A DNA stretch of 64,000 bases, taken from Coriolopsis trogii. Lineage: Eukaryota > Basidiomycota > Agaricomycetes > Polyporales > Polyporaceae. A model generated the notes under the pieces. It did not search any database. It worked only from the letters and a program-made list of their open reading frames with translations, and was not told the origin of the DNA. The translations under genes and the position numbers were made by a program. The stretch lies in assembly GCA_020543525.1 (NCBI GenBank), contig JAHYIO010000007.1, positions 496,001-560,000 on the forward strand, written 5' to 3'. Shown piece after piece: positions 19,131-32,900 of the stretch (positions within the stretch are counted from its first letter, which is position 1; every line of letters starts with the position of its first letter).

Positions 19131-22100
19131 CCAGACTAGTATTGTCTTGTCCCTTACCACTTTATTATATCCTCTGCCCCTTGTCATCATCTCACTTACT
19201 CTTTGTCATTCCACACGCATTGTCCATCTCTTCATCATTGTCTTTACATATGCTTAATTATCCTTGCTATCTATATCTCCTCATTCAGTTAGCCCATCTA
19301 TATATAAACCCGGATCCGTCAGCTTAGCTATATATAACCCCCACTCAGTCATCCACAGCCTTATAACTCCATTTTCATGTCACTGCCACAACACTATACC
19401 ATTTATGGCAGTTTACGTTGTACTATATTCTGAATAAGGCAACTATGGGCACTAGTGGTTGGAAAAGGAAATGATGAAGTCTAAAAGACTTGCAGTCATA
19501 ACAGATCTGCATGTGATCTAGATCTATAGAATCTAAAACTATTGCCAATCTTATCTGTAGGTTATGAATTTAGGTCTAATTCTATATATCTATGAATAAA
19601 CTAGTCTTCCATTTCTCTACTCAGCCTAAAATCAGGGTCATTCATACTATTGCCTATAGGTCTATAGCAATGAGGTGGTGAGAGCACTTGAAGACTGCTA
19701 TACTCAATACTAAAGAGTATTGGACATTATGTTGGACTTGAATAGGCACTATATATAATGGTGTTAGCTGGTACAAGTGTTGGTTCAATCTGTTCTACTA
19801 TATTTGTAAAATGTGCCCATCTAAATCATATCTGCCATCTTGCTGAACTTGATAGTTATCTTCTATAGCAAAGTGTGTAGTCTCACTATAGAAGATATTA
19901 TTAGAAGTATAAGCAGAAAGTGATATTGGCATTGAAGGAATTGGACTCAATGGCACAGAGAATGAAACATTGTTGTATGCAGCTTGGGTATTGCTATCAA
20001 GACCAACACACTTTAACATTAGCTCCTTCTGCATCCTAAGCTATGCCACACAAAACTCCAATTTGTTCTGCTTGCATACCAGCTTGAGCTCTGCCTTGGC
20101 TCTGATTTTCTTCCAGTTATACTGAGTTTCTCCTTTTTAAAACAGAGAGCTCCAATATAGGTGAGCTCTTAAGCCTTAACAAAACCCTACATCACCCTTG
20201 AACTTTCCTTTTGTTGATGTTAAAATTGTGCCCTTTGGAGTTGTTGTGAATATGTTACTGCTAGCTTATATAATTTGTAAATAATTATCAATATTAGCAT
20301 GTCAGAGGCCTTGAGTATGTATCCAAACTGTGCATCTATGTTCTTCCCACCCAACTTGGGTGCACAATTGAGGTTATGATTGATAAAGAATAAAGGAATT
20401 GTTCTTTATAGAGTAAGCATCATGGAGGACACTTGTTACAAATATTAATGGTGGGAATAACAAAGAAATACTAATAAGCAAATTCCTTACACTATGCTCA
20501 CTTACCTCTAGATATTCTATATAACAATCACTTACTGTCATTGGTTTTATAGGGCTAGAGCTAACCAGTGCTACTTTGAGAAATATGTCCACAAACCTAC
20601 TTCAGTTTTGCTAACAAGCTTCCATATGTATCTAAAATCAGAACCATAGTAGCAATATAAAGCATGCTATTTCTAGTACTAAAGGATGCACTTACATTAT
20701 ATGAACACTCAAATAAAGTAGATAAAGTACAAATTATGCTCTTCAGCATGATCTTTTAACTGAAGAGACTTAAAGGATTGACTACTTAGTGACAAGCTAA
20801 GTGTTTACTAGTTTGGCTTGCCTTGTCAAAGGTGAGCCCTAGTAAGATCAGACAAGAGCAACATAACAAACAAGAAAGTTTATTAGATGTAAAGGAGACG
20901 GAAAGCTAGGGAGTACTCTGAGGGGTCATCCCCTATATATGCTAGAGGACTGTGCAGTGCATAGCTTCCAAACTGTGCACTACAACCATAGAATATGCTA
21001 CTGTGTAACTGCAGACTATGCAACAATCAACTGCGCAACTGTGCAGCTAAGTAGCTATTGACTGTGCTACTGCAGACTGTGCATTGACAGGGTCCAATAG
21101 TGCTAGAGAAAGACAAAGGGGTAATATGGGATAACCATAGTAAATGTGATGAGAAACTATAGACTGTAACAGTACCTATTAACTTGATAGATCAATGAAG
21201 CTACTATACAAGACATATGGATTCCCCAGACCACCCTATTGGTTGGGAGGAATATTGGAACAAGTTGATAAGCTTCCAACTATGATGACAATTGATCTAT
21301 TTTGAGAAGGTCATCAGCCAACAGTGATAATAGTTGATCATTTGCTTTGCAAAATTACCAATATGATACCAATAAGTAGTAACAGACAATCAAGTATATA
21401 GTACAAATTATGAGGCTCTATAGTACTTAATGTGTCCATCTATTTTGCCCTATTAGACATGGTCCTCTTGAACCAAGTCATGTTAGAGGCACTGGCATGA
21501 AGGTCTATGCTCAATAAGATTGAGTTGGCAGCAAGAGGCTTGGATGTGGTGGCAGAGACATTAGTAGTTGGTAAAAACTATTAGCTATCAAGCCGTATAG
21601 ATGCCCTATATGCACCTTGTCAATTGGGCCCAAATTCTGACAATGTGTTTAGTGGCCTCTTAGTAGCACATTTGAGTGTATGGTATTAGGTTAAGAGCAC
21701 TTAGTAGATTGCCAAAAGTACTAATGGATAGAAGTAGATGAAATGGAGAGAGTCACAAGAAATGTAGTAGTAATGATAGAGCAGATGAGGAGAGTTTATG
21801 AAAATATAAAGAGTATGCATGGTCTAAATCCTCCATCTTAAGGCTTCTTATTCTCCTTCACTTCCACTTTATACAACCTATATATGCTAACCTTACTATC
21901 AATGGTATGTCTCTATAGCCAAGAATAAATGAGAAAAGAGAACAAGATGAGAAGAGGAAAGAAGATGATAACAAGGAGGAGAAAATATTGCCCTTCATAT
22001 CATGCTGTCCTCTTTGCCATCCTCCTGACTATTCTCAGCACCCTCCTACCTGTCTGCCTACCTATCCTCCCATGATCCATGCCACTCTTGCCTTTACTAT

Positions 22101-22950
22101 TGTCATCACTATTCCCTTGCACTGTTCTTGTTACTTATATGAGTCTTTGTTGCAATCACTACAACTATTGCAGAGGTCCCCACACCTTGGAAGTGCATGC
22201 CAGATATATAGAGAGAAGCTAAGAGAGAGACTGTTATGATGGTCATAGTATAGTCACATTATGACTTAGCCCTTTTATCTTCCCAATACAAATACCATGT
22301 GTAACCAAAAGATCCATCAACCCCTCTGCCTACACTTATATTCTATTGGTTATGGCATAGTCACAGCTAGTTATGACTGGTTGGCCACAATATATGCTGG
22401 CATCCATATAACCAAAATCTAACCTATAGCATGACTGTATTTGCAAAAGTTCTGATCAAAGTGAGGTCAAAAATTGGTTATATCTGATCATTGGAACACA
22501 CAGATATGCACAGAATAACATGGGAACCATATAGTTAAGGGAAAGCACAGTAGTTTTATGCATAAAACCATACAGGGTAAGTAGAACCATAGCCTATAGT
22601 AAGTGCTATCTATATATGAGTCCATACAAAGGTTATGTGCACCAACCCAGACTAGCAGAGCTATAAACCTGGAATGTCAATAGTATATGCTCAAAATCAT
22701 TCAGTTTTCACCAGTCTGGACCAGTTGTGACTGGTTCAGACCATTCAACATGTTGGAATTCTTGGCAATGTAGCATATTTACTATAGGTGATGATGACTA
22801 AACAATTACTCCACTGATGTCTAGAATCATTGCTGTATATATATAAGTAGTGCCTTATGGGCTACAATAACAATTCCTTTCTTCCTTCCACACTCCCCAG
22901 TGAAGTTGCAACACAACAGTTCTGACCAGTCCTGGGTCATAGGGAAAACA
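19131..22950. other. AT-rich repeat debris without a supportable gene
   Basis: There are no domains, only short frames. TATA-like motifs (for example GCTATATATAACCCCC near 19325 and CCCCTATATATGC near 20930) may mark old LTRs, but I could not pair their ends. An irregular run of ACTGTGCA/ACTGCGCA-type words lies at about 20950-21090. Composition changes abruptly to GC-rich coding DNA just after this block. Confidence 0.55.
20950..21095. repeat. Degenerate short tandem-like repeat (ACTGTGCA words)
   Basis: About ten variants of ACTGTGCA, ACTGCGCA and ACTGTGCT recur at irregular spacing of 10-25 bp. It is non-coding. Confidence 0.45.
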
Positions 22951-23185
22951 ACCGGTCCAGTCACGGTTCGGTCACCGGTCCTGTCAGAAGGTCAAAAAAA
23001 TCGGACATAATCGGACTTTACAACACTATTCAAAATGGTACAATATCCAAATAGCATCATAACCTGGCCACAGTGGGGCAACTTTCTAAATCAGGTCGCA
23101 AACAATGTTATACACACAAGTACAGTTAAATGTGATGACCGAGTACAGAGTGGTAGGACAGACAACAGACAGATGTACATAGTGC

Positions 23186-26100
23186 TTATTGGACATTCAG
23201 TCGCTGAAAATATGTCAGCGAAGTGAGCTACTTCTGTTCGTAAATCACGACTTACTGGCTTGAGAGCTTTGATGAGAAGCCACTCCTCATTCGTAACATC
23301 AGCCTTGAACGAAGACTGTAGCGGTCATCAGTTTGGGTTGCGACACTACGGCTAGAACTCCGCAGGCTAACCTTGAGAACGTCGATGCTCTGTCGCGTAA
23401 TGTGAGAGTAAAGCTCATCCTTCTCATCGAAATGCCGGCCGAACATCTTGGCTGACTGGTACACTGCGTGCTCGATTTTGACTGCGACACCACCTCCGGC
23501 CTGTGACTTCTTGACGATCTGTGTAAACGGTGAGGATGTGATTGGCATCAAGGTACAAGGTATAACAAGACGCACGTCATAAGACTTGTGGTTGATCTCG
23601 AGAGATGTACTACCAGACAGTCAGAATAGGACATTCAGATGAGCGAACGAAGACGTACACTTTGCCCAAGTCAATTATTTCCTTCTTTTGCGTTTCGGGA
23701 TCAACCTTGACAACGCAAAGCGGCGTTCCTACACGCAGTGTGCCATCAAGAATATCGACACCGAGGATGATGGGGTCGCGCTTTGCGAACGCGGCAATGA
23801 TCTTCAGTCGGCAGGGCCACACGGCTTGGGGAGCGGCGTCTTTCCTCTTGGCCTCCATGATCTCGTTGTTGTAGGCCGTAAACGCATCAAAGAGATGATA
23901 GATAATGTCCGCTGCACAAGCATGAGTCAGCTTCCTCGGGTCCAGCCTTACACCGAAGTGCACTTGCCTTTGAAAAGTCGGATACCCATCTCCTCTGCCA
24001 ACCTCTCTGCGTCCTTGTCGATAGGCACGTCAAAGCAAAGGATACAAGCCAGTTCCTTAGCCTTCTCGAGCATCGTTGCCGCACGCATGACGTCCTTCTT
24101 GTGCACAGGCCCAATGTTGATACCTGAGACGGGGATCTTGCTCGACTTCAGGAAGTCCAACAGTGCCTCGAGCGAACCAAGCGTGCTGGCCTGCACGCAG
24201 ACACCACGTCCAGACTTGTCGACGGCATTGATGAGCGTGGTGAGTTCTGACATCACTTCCTCCCGGAGATCTTCCTCGTCGTCATCGGGGCCGCAGACTA
24301 GCAATCTGGAACCAGCAATCGCTTTCTCCAGATCAGGGGCCACGATCTTGACACCGAGGGCCGCCTTCACTTCCTTGTGGTGTACGTAGGCGGACTAAAC
24401 AAAAAAAATACATCAGAAGTGCACAAGGACATGAAACCTCCAAACAAACCTTGATACGAAGTTCTCGCAGAGGTTGCGGGGTCAACAATGCACGGACTTG
24501 GGTGACAATAGGTCCGTTCAGACCGCAAACCACTATCTTGTCTCCTTCGTGCAAGATACCATTCGAGAGGACGACATCGATCGTGGTACCTAGACCTTCG
24601 ATGACCTTGACTTCGAGCACCGTACACTCGAGCTCGGACAGGTACATTAAGCGATCGCTCATGCGTTGTTGGGTGAGGTTGACAAGAAGCATGATCATAT
24701 CTGGAACGCCCTCGCCGGTGACAGCGGATGTGGGAACGATGGAGACATTCCGAGCAAAGTTCTTGTTCTCGTAATAGAGGACGGCGTTGAGACCTTGTTC
24801 GGCGAAGGCGAGGATGATCTTCTTGACCATATCTTCGAACTGGAGCTTGACAGGGCGCTTCTGTTTCTCCAACGAGGAGCGGAAATCGTTGTCCGGTATC
24901 GGTTCCCATCCATAGATACGATCAATCTTGTTGAGCGCAACGATGAAAGGGGTCTTGCGATCCCTCAACAATCGCAAACTTTCGAGAGTCTGGGGTTCTA
25001 GACCGTGCTATGGAAGCAGTTAGACAGAAAGCATTCCAAGTTTACCATGATCTGACGCACCATGATATCCACGACTAGAATGGCGATGTTACACAAGGAG
25101 CTTCCACGCGAGCGGAGATTGGTGAAAGACTCGTGGCCGGGTGTATCAATAACCAGGAGACCAGGAATCTTGTACTCTTGTTTGCCGTCACGATTCATGA
25201 CGGCAGTCTTCGTCTTGATCGCGTCGACAGGGAAGTAGGTGGCACCAATCTGTTGAGTGATACCTCCCGCTTCGCCTTCCTGAACATTGGTTTGGCGAAT
25301 CTGTAGATACAACTTCTGAGCCATCGAGCGTAGCAGCTATGTTATAGATGCTCACCTTGTCCAAGAGCTTCGTCTTACCAGTATCGACATGTCCGAGAAT
25401 ACAACAAATCGGGCTGCGGAGATTGTCCTTGCTCCGCGCAGCGAGAGCCTCCTCGTGCGCCTTCTGTTTCCTCGCTGCTGCGTCTGCCTTGCGCTGGGCA
25501 ACCATGCGCTGAGTCTGCGTCATGCCTTCATCCGACTCCTCGTCGGAGCTATCCTCCTCTGAAGAGTCTTCGTCTGAGTCGGAGTCGTCAGAAGAAGACT
25601 CCTCTTCGGAAGAAGATTCCTGCTTTGCGGGAGCCTTTCCTTTCGCATTGCCGTTTGCAGGCTTGGCGGGAGCGCCAGCGGCCTTGCTGGGGGGGATTGC
25701 TGGCTTCGGAGGTTCAGCCTTGGTAGGCTTCGCCTTCGCAGGTGGTACTTTCGAGGACGTGGTCGGTGCGGGCTTTGTTGTAGCGTTGGAAGGTACCTTC
25801 TTAGCTGGTGACGCCGCCGGAGGCTTCTTTGCGGACGGGTTTTCCTCGTCCCCACTACTCGCGTCCCACGAGTCCTTGACGTCTTCCGTCTCCTTCTCCT
25901 CGTCGCTGCTGGCCTCCCAGTCGTCTTTTCCGTCGTCCTCATCCTCAGCTGCAGCCGCGGGCGTAGCAGGGGCTGGCTCTGGCTCCGGTGTCGCCTGCTT
26001 GTCCTCACGCACGGGTGATGTGTCGCGAGTGCCGGGATGGCTGCTGCCCGCGACGCTGGTCGGTCCCTTCTTCTTCTTACGACTATCGTAGACAACCTTC

Positions 26101-27245
26101 TTGGGCTGGTGAGCACCCGCGCCCTGCTGAAGGCCTTCGATCTGAACGCCTGACGCGAGGAGTGCTTGCTTTCTGAGCTCTGCCGCGCGCTGTTCCTCCT
26201 TCTGCTTCTTGGTGAGGAGACGACCCTCCTTCTTCGCGATCTCTCGCTTGGCCTGAGGCGAAAGGCTTCGTTAGTATGCAATCGAGGTCTGCTGGCTGAG
26301 TGCACACGGACCTTTTCCTTTTCCTTCTTCCTCTGTTTCTCTTCCTCCTTCCGCCGTGCTTCTTCCTCCGCCCTCCTTTCCTCCTCCTCTATCCTCTTGC
26401 GCTCCTCCTCCTCCCTCCTCCTCGCTTCCTCCTCCAGACGTTTCTTCTCTTCCATCAGGGCCTTCAACGCGCTGATACCCGCCCCGCCCTTCTTCTTGCC
26501 CGCTGCAGGAGCTGGAGTAGGCTCATCCTCTTTCTTGCCCTTCTTCTTCTTCTTTTTCTTCTTCGCATCACCGTCACCTCCACCTTCCCCATCCTGTTCA
26601 TCGTCTTCCTCCACTGGAGCAGCAGCAGGGGCAGGCGTAGGTTCTGAGGGAGCGGATGGAGCGTCGTCGCCAGTTGTAGCCTTCTTGGCAGCGGCCTGAG
26701 CCTTCTTCTTAGCCTGGAGACGGGTTAGCATTTGCTTTCATGAGAGTGATGCAATGAACAAATGTATGCCTTTTCTCGCTCTTTCTTGAGCTTCTCCTTC
26801 TCCTTCTTCGACAAAACCTTCGGGCCATCATCATCCGCGCCATCTTCTTCGATCTCATCCTTTGCAGCTGAAGCTGGGGAGGGGGATGGAGCCGCCTCCA
26901 CTGGTGCTGCCGGTTTCTCGGCTATGCAGGACATTCATAAACAACCACGATCGTAGCCAGAGGAGGGGTGTACACACCAGGCTGCTCATCCTCGTCGTCG
27001 TCCTGAGCCTTGCCCTTCTTCTTCCCCTTCTTCCCCTTCTTGCCCTTTTCCTTCACCGGACCCCACTCTTCGTCTGCAAGTTCCTCCGCAGTCATCTGTA
27101 CAGCCCCATGAGGTGCACTAATGTCTCCCTTCGCAGCCGCGTCCTCGGTTTCTGAACCCTCGCCCGGAGCAGGACCATCATCAAATGTTACGGAAGTCTC
27201 TACGACCTCCTTCTTCTTGTCCTTCTTCTTGTCTTTTGGAGCCAT
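23186..27245 (-). CDS. Translation initiation factor eIF5B (GTPase)
   Basis: eIF5B is the IF2-type GTPase that joins the 60S subunit to the 48S complex in the cytosol. The start [12 protein letters not shown] (27245) opens a long charged N-terminal region with KKGKK runs, a Glu/Arg coiled coil and acidic Ser/Asp/Glu segments. The G domain follows: G1 GHVDTGKT (about 25395), G3 DTPGHES (about 25150), G4 [11 protein letters not shown] (about 24930). Domains II-IV end with [22 protein letters not shown] and [10 protein letters not shown], as in family members. At least eight short introns interrupt it. One (26714-26769) has a GC donor (GCATAC...CTCCAG) but is fixed by phase on both sides. The last short exon is my splice choice (intron 23204-23255, stop 23186-23188); reading through instead would change only the tail. 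Confidence 0.93.
26714..26769 (-). other. GC-AG intron in eIF5B
   Basis: The exon ends GAGAAAAG and the next begins GCTAAGAAG, both phase 0. The intervening 56 nt run from GCATAC through TGCTAAC to CTCCAG. No GT donor gives a continuous frame. Confidence 0.7.
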
Positions 27246-27584
27246 TGCACCAGTCTGAATTGAATGATTACAGACTTTGTCGGAAGTGGGGACACCGTGC
27301 GGGTGGGACGGAGGGAACGGTAAGAAAACAGCCTGCTCAGCCTCTGCCAATTCTCCCAGAATCTCGGCGTCTGCGGATGGCCGCGCCGGTTCCGCAGTGA
27401 AAGCGCCCACAAAGCATGCTTTCGACGCTCTTCGACAGTACCGACAAGTGAAGTGCCTCCAGATCCAACTACCGTCCTTAATTCATTGAGCTGCATGTTT
27501 CCCGAGTCTGAACGGTCAACAAGGTGTGGCTGAAGTTGCACACAAACTCTATACCATCGCAAGGCGGATAACATCGTACAATCA

Positions 27585-29649
27585 TTATACAGCTTCTCTT
27601 CTCCGTGGGGTTGCTCGCAAAATATCGTCGACACTACGCGCAGAGGCAGCCGTGGTCAGCTGCGCTCAACGCCGATCGGAACACGCGTCACTCACCGCAA
27701 AATCATCTCGGCCGCTTCGCTCGCGCTAATGACCACCTGCCTCTTCAGCTTGTAGCTCTCGGTCACGCCAAGGTCCACCATCGAGCCGATTGCACCCTCG
27801 TTCATGTCTACTTTCCTCGTCAGCAAATGACCCTGATTGATGCATAGCAGTTGACTTGCCAAGACCCGCGTCGCTCTTGCCCTCATAATGCGCGGCGCGC
27901 AGCTTAGCGACGAGATCGGAGGAGTCGTACCCAGCATTGTCGGCGAGAATGGTCGGAATCATCCTCAACGCTCGTGCAAACGCCTCTGCCGCAATCGCTT
28001 TCTTGCCCTGGATTTTTCTCGCCTCCTCTTCCACTGCGCAACTCATCAACATCTCGGAACAACCGCCGCCAAGCACGATCCGCGTCTCCTTCACTGTCTG
28101 GGACAAGACGGAGAGCGCATCATGCAGGGAACGATCGGCCTCGTCGATCATCTGGTTTGTTGATCCACGGAGAACAACAGTGCAAGCCTCACCGGCCGCG
28201 ACTCCAGAGAATTTGATGAGCTGTCCAAGAACGCAAGGTCAACCCTGCTTTGCGACCGTACCAGTCCCGACTTTCACTTGCCTTGTCTTCGCCAATCATG
28301 ATCTCTTCGATCAACTCACACCGTCCGAGCTGGACAAGCTCGGGATGGTCGAAAGTACTGGCGATTTCTCCGCCTGTTACAAGGGCGAGACGCTCGACAC
28401 CCTCGAAGTCAGCATGCTCGATGGTGAGGATGCCCTTCTCGGCGAGCAACGACTCGGGATAGTTGTATATGAGCTGTCGGTTGACGAAGCAGTTGATCCC
28501 ATGTGCTGCAATGGCGTCCACTTTGGCTTTCATCTTCTCCTGCAGCCAAAGTCAGCAGGTCCCGGAAGGCTCGCGCGAGGCCACATACTTTTTCTGCTCG
28601 CTCCAATTCTGCAAGTTTGCCCGTGCTGTCGACTTTGATACGCGCACCGAAGACCTTGATCTTGTCAGTGTCCATGGCTTTTGAGATAGTTAGTGCGTTG
28701 TACACGAGCGAAACGAAACTCTATCGACTCACAAGTATTGGCGATGAGGATCTTGGCGTTCTCCAACCGCTTGGGGCAGTTGGTGCCAATGGTCTTATCG
28801 AGGATGAAGCCTGGAAATGCACTCAGGTTGTGGATGCAGTATGAACATGAGACGATTGTACCCTCGTCAAGATATGAGTCGGTCAGCTTGCCGCCAACCT
28901 TCTTGATTATCTGAATGTGCTCGAGGTTGGTCGAGCCCTGGTAAGACTCATGAATAAAGGAGGAAAGTTTGAATGACCATGCCAACGGGCTGACCTTGAG
29001 CCGGAGAACAGCATCAACGGCCAGGTTCGCAAAGTATTCCTTGTCCTGAGAGAGGACTTTTGAAGAGAGAGTGGTACGGGCGATGTTGACAAGATCTTGC
29101 CTGAAGCGTGCAGGGTCCGTGCTGCATCATGATTATGTAGGTTGGCGCAATTCATGAAAAGATTGTGTTTGAGAAGCGTACCTGTTGTCGGTCGCAGCCT
29201 TTTCCAACGCGCGGAGGGCGGCAGCACTGGCTATTCGATATCCCTCGATGATGGTTTGGGGGTGGATCTTCTGTGCGACAAGCTTCTCTGCCTCCCTGAG
29301 CAGCTCCGCAGCAAGAACACAGACACTGGTAGTGCCATCTCCGACTTCATCGTCCTGGACCTTTGAGATGTTGACGAGAATCTTAGCAGCAGCATTGTCG
29401 AGCTGGATAGATTTCAGTATTGTAGCGCCGTCATTGGTGACGTTGATGTCTCCCGAAGAAGCGGACTGGAGGATCTTGTTCATTCCCTTGGGACCAAGGG
29501 TGGATTTGACCAGATCTCCGAGAGCGAGTGCGCCGACGAAGGAAGCGAGACGGGCATTCTCGGCCTTTTCCTCTGTAGCCTGAAGGACAGTGAGAGGACG
29601 GAAATGCACATGCAACAAAGCAGCCCACCTCTCCTCCAAATACGTTCAT
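27585..29649 (-). CDS. T-complex protein 1 subunit beta (CCT2)
   Basis: CCT2 is one of eight subunits of the cytosolic chaperonin TRiC/CCT, which folds actin, tubulin and other proteins using ATP. The start MNVFGGE (29649) is the usual beta-subunit beginning; an in-frame ATG further upstream is less likely. Visible group II chaperonin motifs are [31 protein letters not shown] and, near the end, GGGCSEMLM and the ATP-site region [11 protein letters not shown]. The last exon reads [15 protein letters not shown] then TAA. About eight introns of 50-70 nt are inferred from frame changes. The gene is divergent from the O-mannosyltransferase across 316 bp and in tandem with eIF5B 340 bp downstream, two protein-synthesis and folding genes side by side. 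Confidence 0.93.
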
Positions 29650-29965
29650 GATGATGGTAGTGGTAGGGGGAGGGACAATGAGGACGAAGGAGCGCAAGAG
29701 CGACTGGAGACTTGGAATGAATTCGAATCTGGAAATATGCGGTCACGTGGAGGCCATCAGAGGACGGCACGTGAGGTGGACAGCATACACGTCGAAGTTG
29801 ATTGCAGTCCCCGTCCGCAGCGAACTCTGCACCGTCCGCCTCCCAACTCTCTTCTCTACGACGACCGACTGCTCTCGCTGGCATCCTTTCCTTCGTTTCT
29901 CTCTGTCTGAGACTCTTTTTCTTTCAATTCTGGCTCACAACGTCGTCTTTTGAGCTGCATAGACC

Positions 29966-32900
29966 ATGTCTGGCAGCGTACGCGCCCGCAGGCAGCCCTC
30001 CCCCGTGGGCCGTCACTCCCAGCCCGCCCAGTCCTCACAACGTTTTCCTCATCCTCGTCACGAGCATCTTGACGCAGATGAGCGTCGTGAGGCAGCGTCA
30101 AGGGGCCTTAGGCCCGGTCGCAAGTCTTATCCCACCGGAGGCCTCAACCTCTCTCCCGGGGAGTGGAAGCTACTTGCGCTCGTTGTCTTGATTGCATGCG
30201 CAGTCAGACTCTTCCGCATCTCGCAACCAAACAGTGTCGTGTACGTCTTTGCGCCTGCTCGCGAGATGACTGACTATATGCGCCTCTGTCTACTAGTTTT
30301 GACGAAGTTCATTTCGGCAAGTTCGCGTCCAAGTACATTAAGAACTCCTACTTCGTCGATGTACACCCTCCTCTCGCCAAGCTTCTCATTACCCTCGCTG
30401 GCTGGGTCTTTGGCTACGACGGCAACTTTGACTTCAAGGATATCGCAAAGTCGGTCTTCGTTCCCCATACACGTTGATTGCCGCTGACGTCATTCACAGA
30501 GTCTACGAGAATGTGCCCTATGTCGCTATGCGTATGGTCCCCGCCCTCCTGGGTGTAGCCACCGTCCCTCTCGCATATTTAACGCTTCGTGCCCTCGACT
30601 GTCGTGTCACAACCGCTCTCCTCGCCTCGCTATTCATCACATTCGAAAATGGCCTGATCACTCAGTCTCGTCACATCCTCCTCGACTCCCCTCTCATTTT
30701 CTTCACCGCCTTGACCACCTTCGCCTGGACGGCTTTCTGCAATGAAGACCACCACGAACCGTTTACCGAATCTTGGTGGATCTGGCTTTCTATGACTGGT
30801 CTCTCCCTCGGCGCCGTCGTCAGCTGCAAGTGGGTCGGTCTCTTCACCATCGCCACCGTCGGTCTCGGCACTCTCAAACAGCTTTGGACTTTGCTCGGTG
30901 ACTTACGCGTTCCTCCTAAGCTCTTCATAAAGCATTTCACTGCCCGCGCCATCTGCCTTATCTTGATCCCCATCATCTTCTATATGTCAATGTTCGGCGT
31001 ACATTTCCTCATCCTCAACAGGTCGGGCGAGGGTGACGGCTTCATGACCTCCGAGTTTCAGCACACCCTCCGTGGTCGTGGCATGGCCGACACCTTTGCA
31101 GACGTTGCTATTGGCTCCGAAATCACGATACGGCACGTCAACACGCAAGGCGGATACTTGCACTCCCATCCTCACACCTACCCCGGTGGCAGCAAGCGTA
31201 AGTCATGCGGCTCAAGTCGCTATCATGCGTCTGACGTTTCTCGGTGCTCTTAGAGCAGCAGATCACTCTCTATCCCCATCGTGATACCAACAACGATTGG
31301 CGCATTGTGAACGCGACAACGGACGGTGACCCATACACCAACTGGGCCGATCACGAGATTTCGTACATCACTTCCGGTCAACGCGTCAAGCTCAGGCACA
31401 TCCAAACGGAGAAATCTCTTCACTCGCACGACATCCGCCCACCGGTCTCTGATGTCGATTTCCAGCAGGAAGTCTCTGGCTACGGCATCCCTGGCTATGC
31501 TGGTGACGCCAACGATGACTGGATTGTGGAAATATACAAGGGCGATAAACGGGACAAGGAGTCGGGCAAGCGTCTCAGGACTCTGCGGACCCAATTCCGC
31601 CTACGCCACGCTATGACTCATTGCTATCTGTTCTCGCACAAAGTCAAGCTTCCGGACTGGGCCTACGAGCAGCAGGAAGTCACTTGCAATAAACAAGCGG
31701 TTCTCGCCAACTCTCTGTGGTACATCGAGACTAACTTCCATCCCAAGTGTAGGTCTCCGAAGCCTGTGATTGTGACCATGTCTCTGACGTTTATGTTAGT
31801 GCCCGCCGACGCTCCCAAGGTCAATTACAAGCTGCCTGGATTCTTCGCCAAGTTCTGGGAGCTTCAGAAGGTGATGTGGACTACGAATGCTGGGTTGACC
31901 GACCGCCATACATACGACTCGCGTCCTGACGCTTGGCCCCGTCTTCGTCGCGGCATTGTATGTCGTTCTCGTCTGGTGTCAAGATTGCCGTCCTGACATC
32001 TACTTCTTTAGAACTTCTGGGTGAAAGATCACCGCCAGATCTACCTTCTTGGCAATCCGATGGTCTGGTATCTGAGCACAGCTGCCGTATTTGCTTACGC
32101 TGCCGTCCGTGGTCTACTCATTCTCCGTGCTAAACGCGGCTATCGCGATTTTGACAACAGTGAGTGCTGAAACTAATGCAAGCTTTACTCCACCAGGCTG
32201 ACCGTTTCACAGCCAAAGTCGTCAAGTACGACGCGCTTTGCGGCTTCCTCTTCGTGGGCTGGGCTCTTCACTATGTGCCTTTCTACATCATGCGCCGCCA
32301 GCTTTTCCTCCACCATTACTTTCCAGCGCTCTACTTTGCAATCCTGTTGTCATGCGCAGGTTTCGATCTGGTCACGTCCACGTTGCGGCCCCGTGTGCGC
32401 CTGCAGATTGCTGCTGTCCTTCTCGTGATCGCTATATGGAACTATTCGTACTTCAGTCCACTAGCCTACGGGTTGCCGTGGACGAAGGCGAAGTGTCAGA
32501 AGGCGAAGTGGTTGAAGCACTGGGACTTCTCATGGTAAGTGCTTTGTGATGTACAGGGTCATTTTGCTCAAGGTTGTATTCTACAGCAACGATTTCCTGG
32601 ACGACGTGAGTCAACTTATTGTACATACCTAAGTTCGGGCTGACAAGTTATGCAGTACTCGCAATACAAGGGGACCGTACTCCCCACACCTCAGAAGTCC
32701 TCACCTGCGATCGTAAACCAGGCTCAGAACGGTGGACACGGCGCCGTCCCTATCGGTCAACCCGTGCAGATTGCGCAGCCGCCCGCGGAAGCGGATACCA
32801 CCACACACGCCTTTGGCCAGGCTGAGCCTGGTGTCGATATTTTTGGTGATCATGCGCACAAAGACATGGCGAGCAAGGAGGGGCAAGTTCCACAAAAGAA

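Noticed and set aside
19798..20034. Minus-strand 78-codon frame
   Set aside because: No motif, no neighbours and AT-rich surroundings; likely chance.
24333..27400. Long plus-strand frames opposite eIF5B
   Set aside because: These are mirror frames of Lys/Glu-rich repeats on the minus strand, with no domain of their own.
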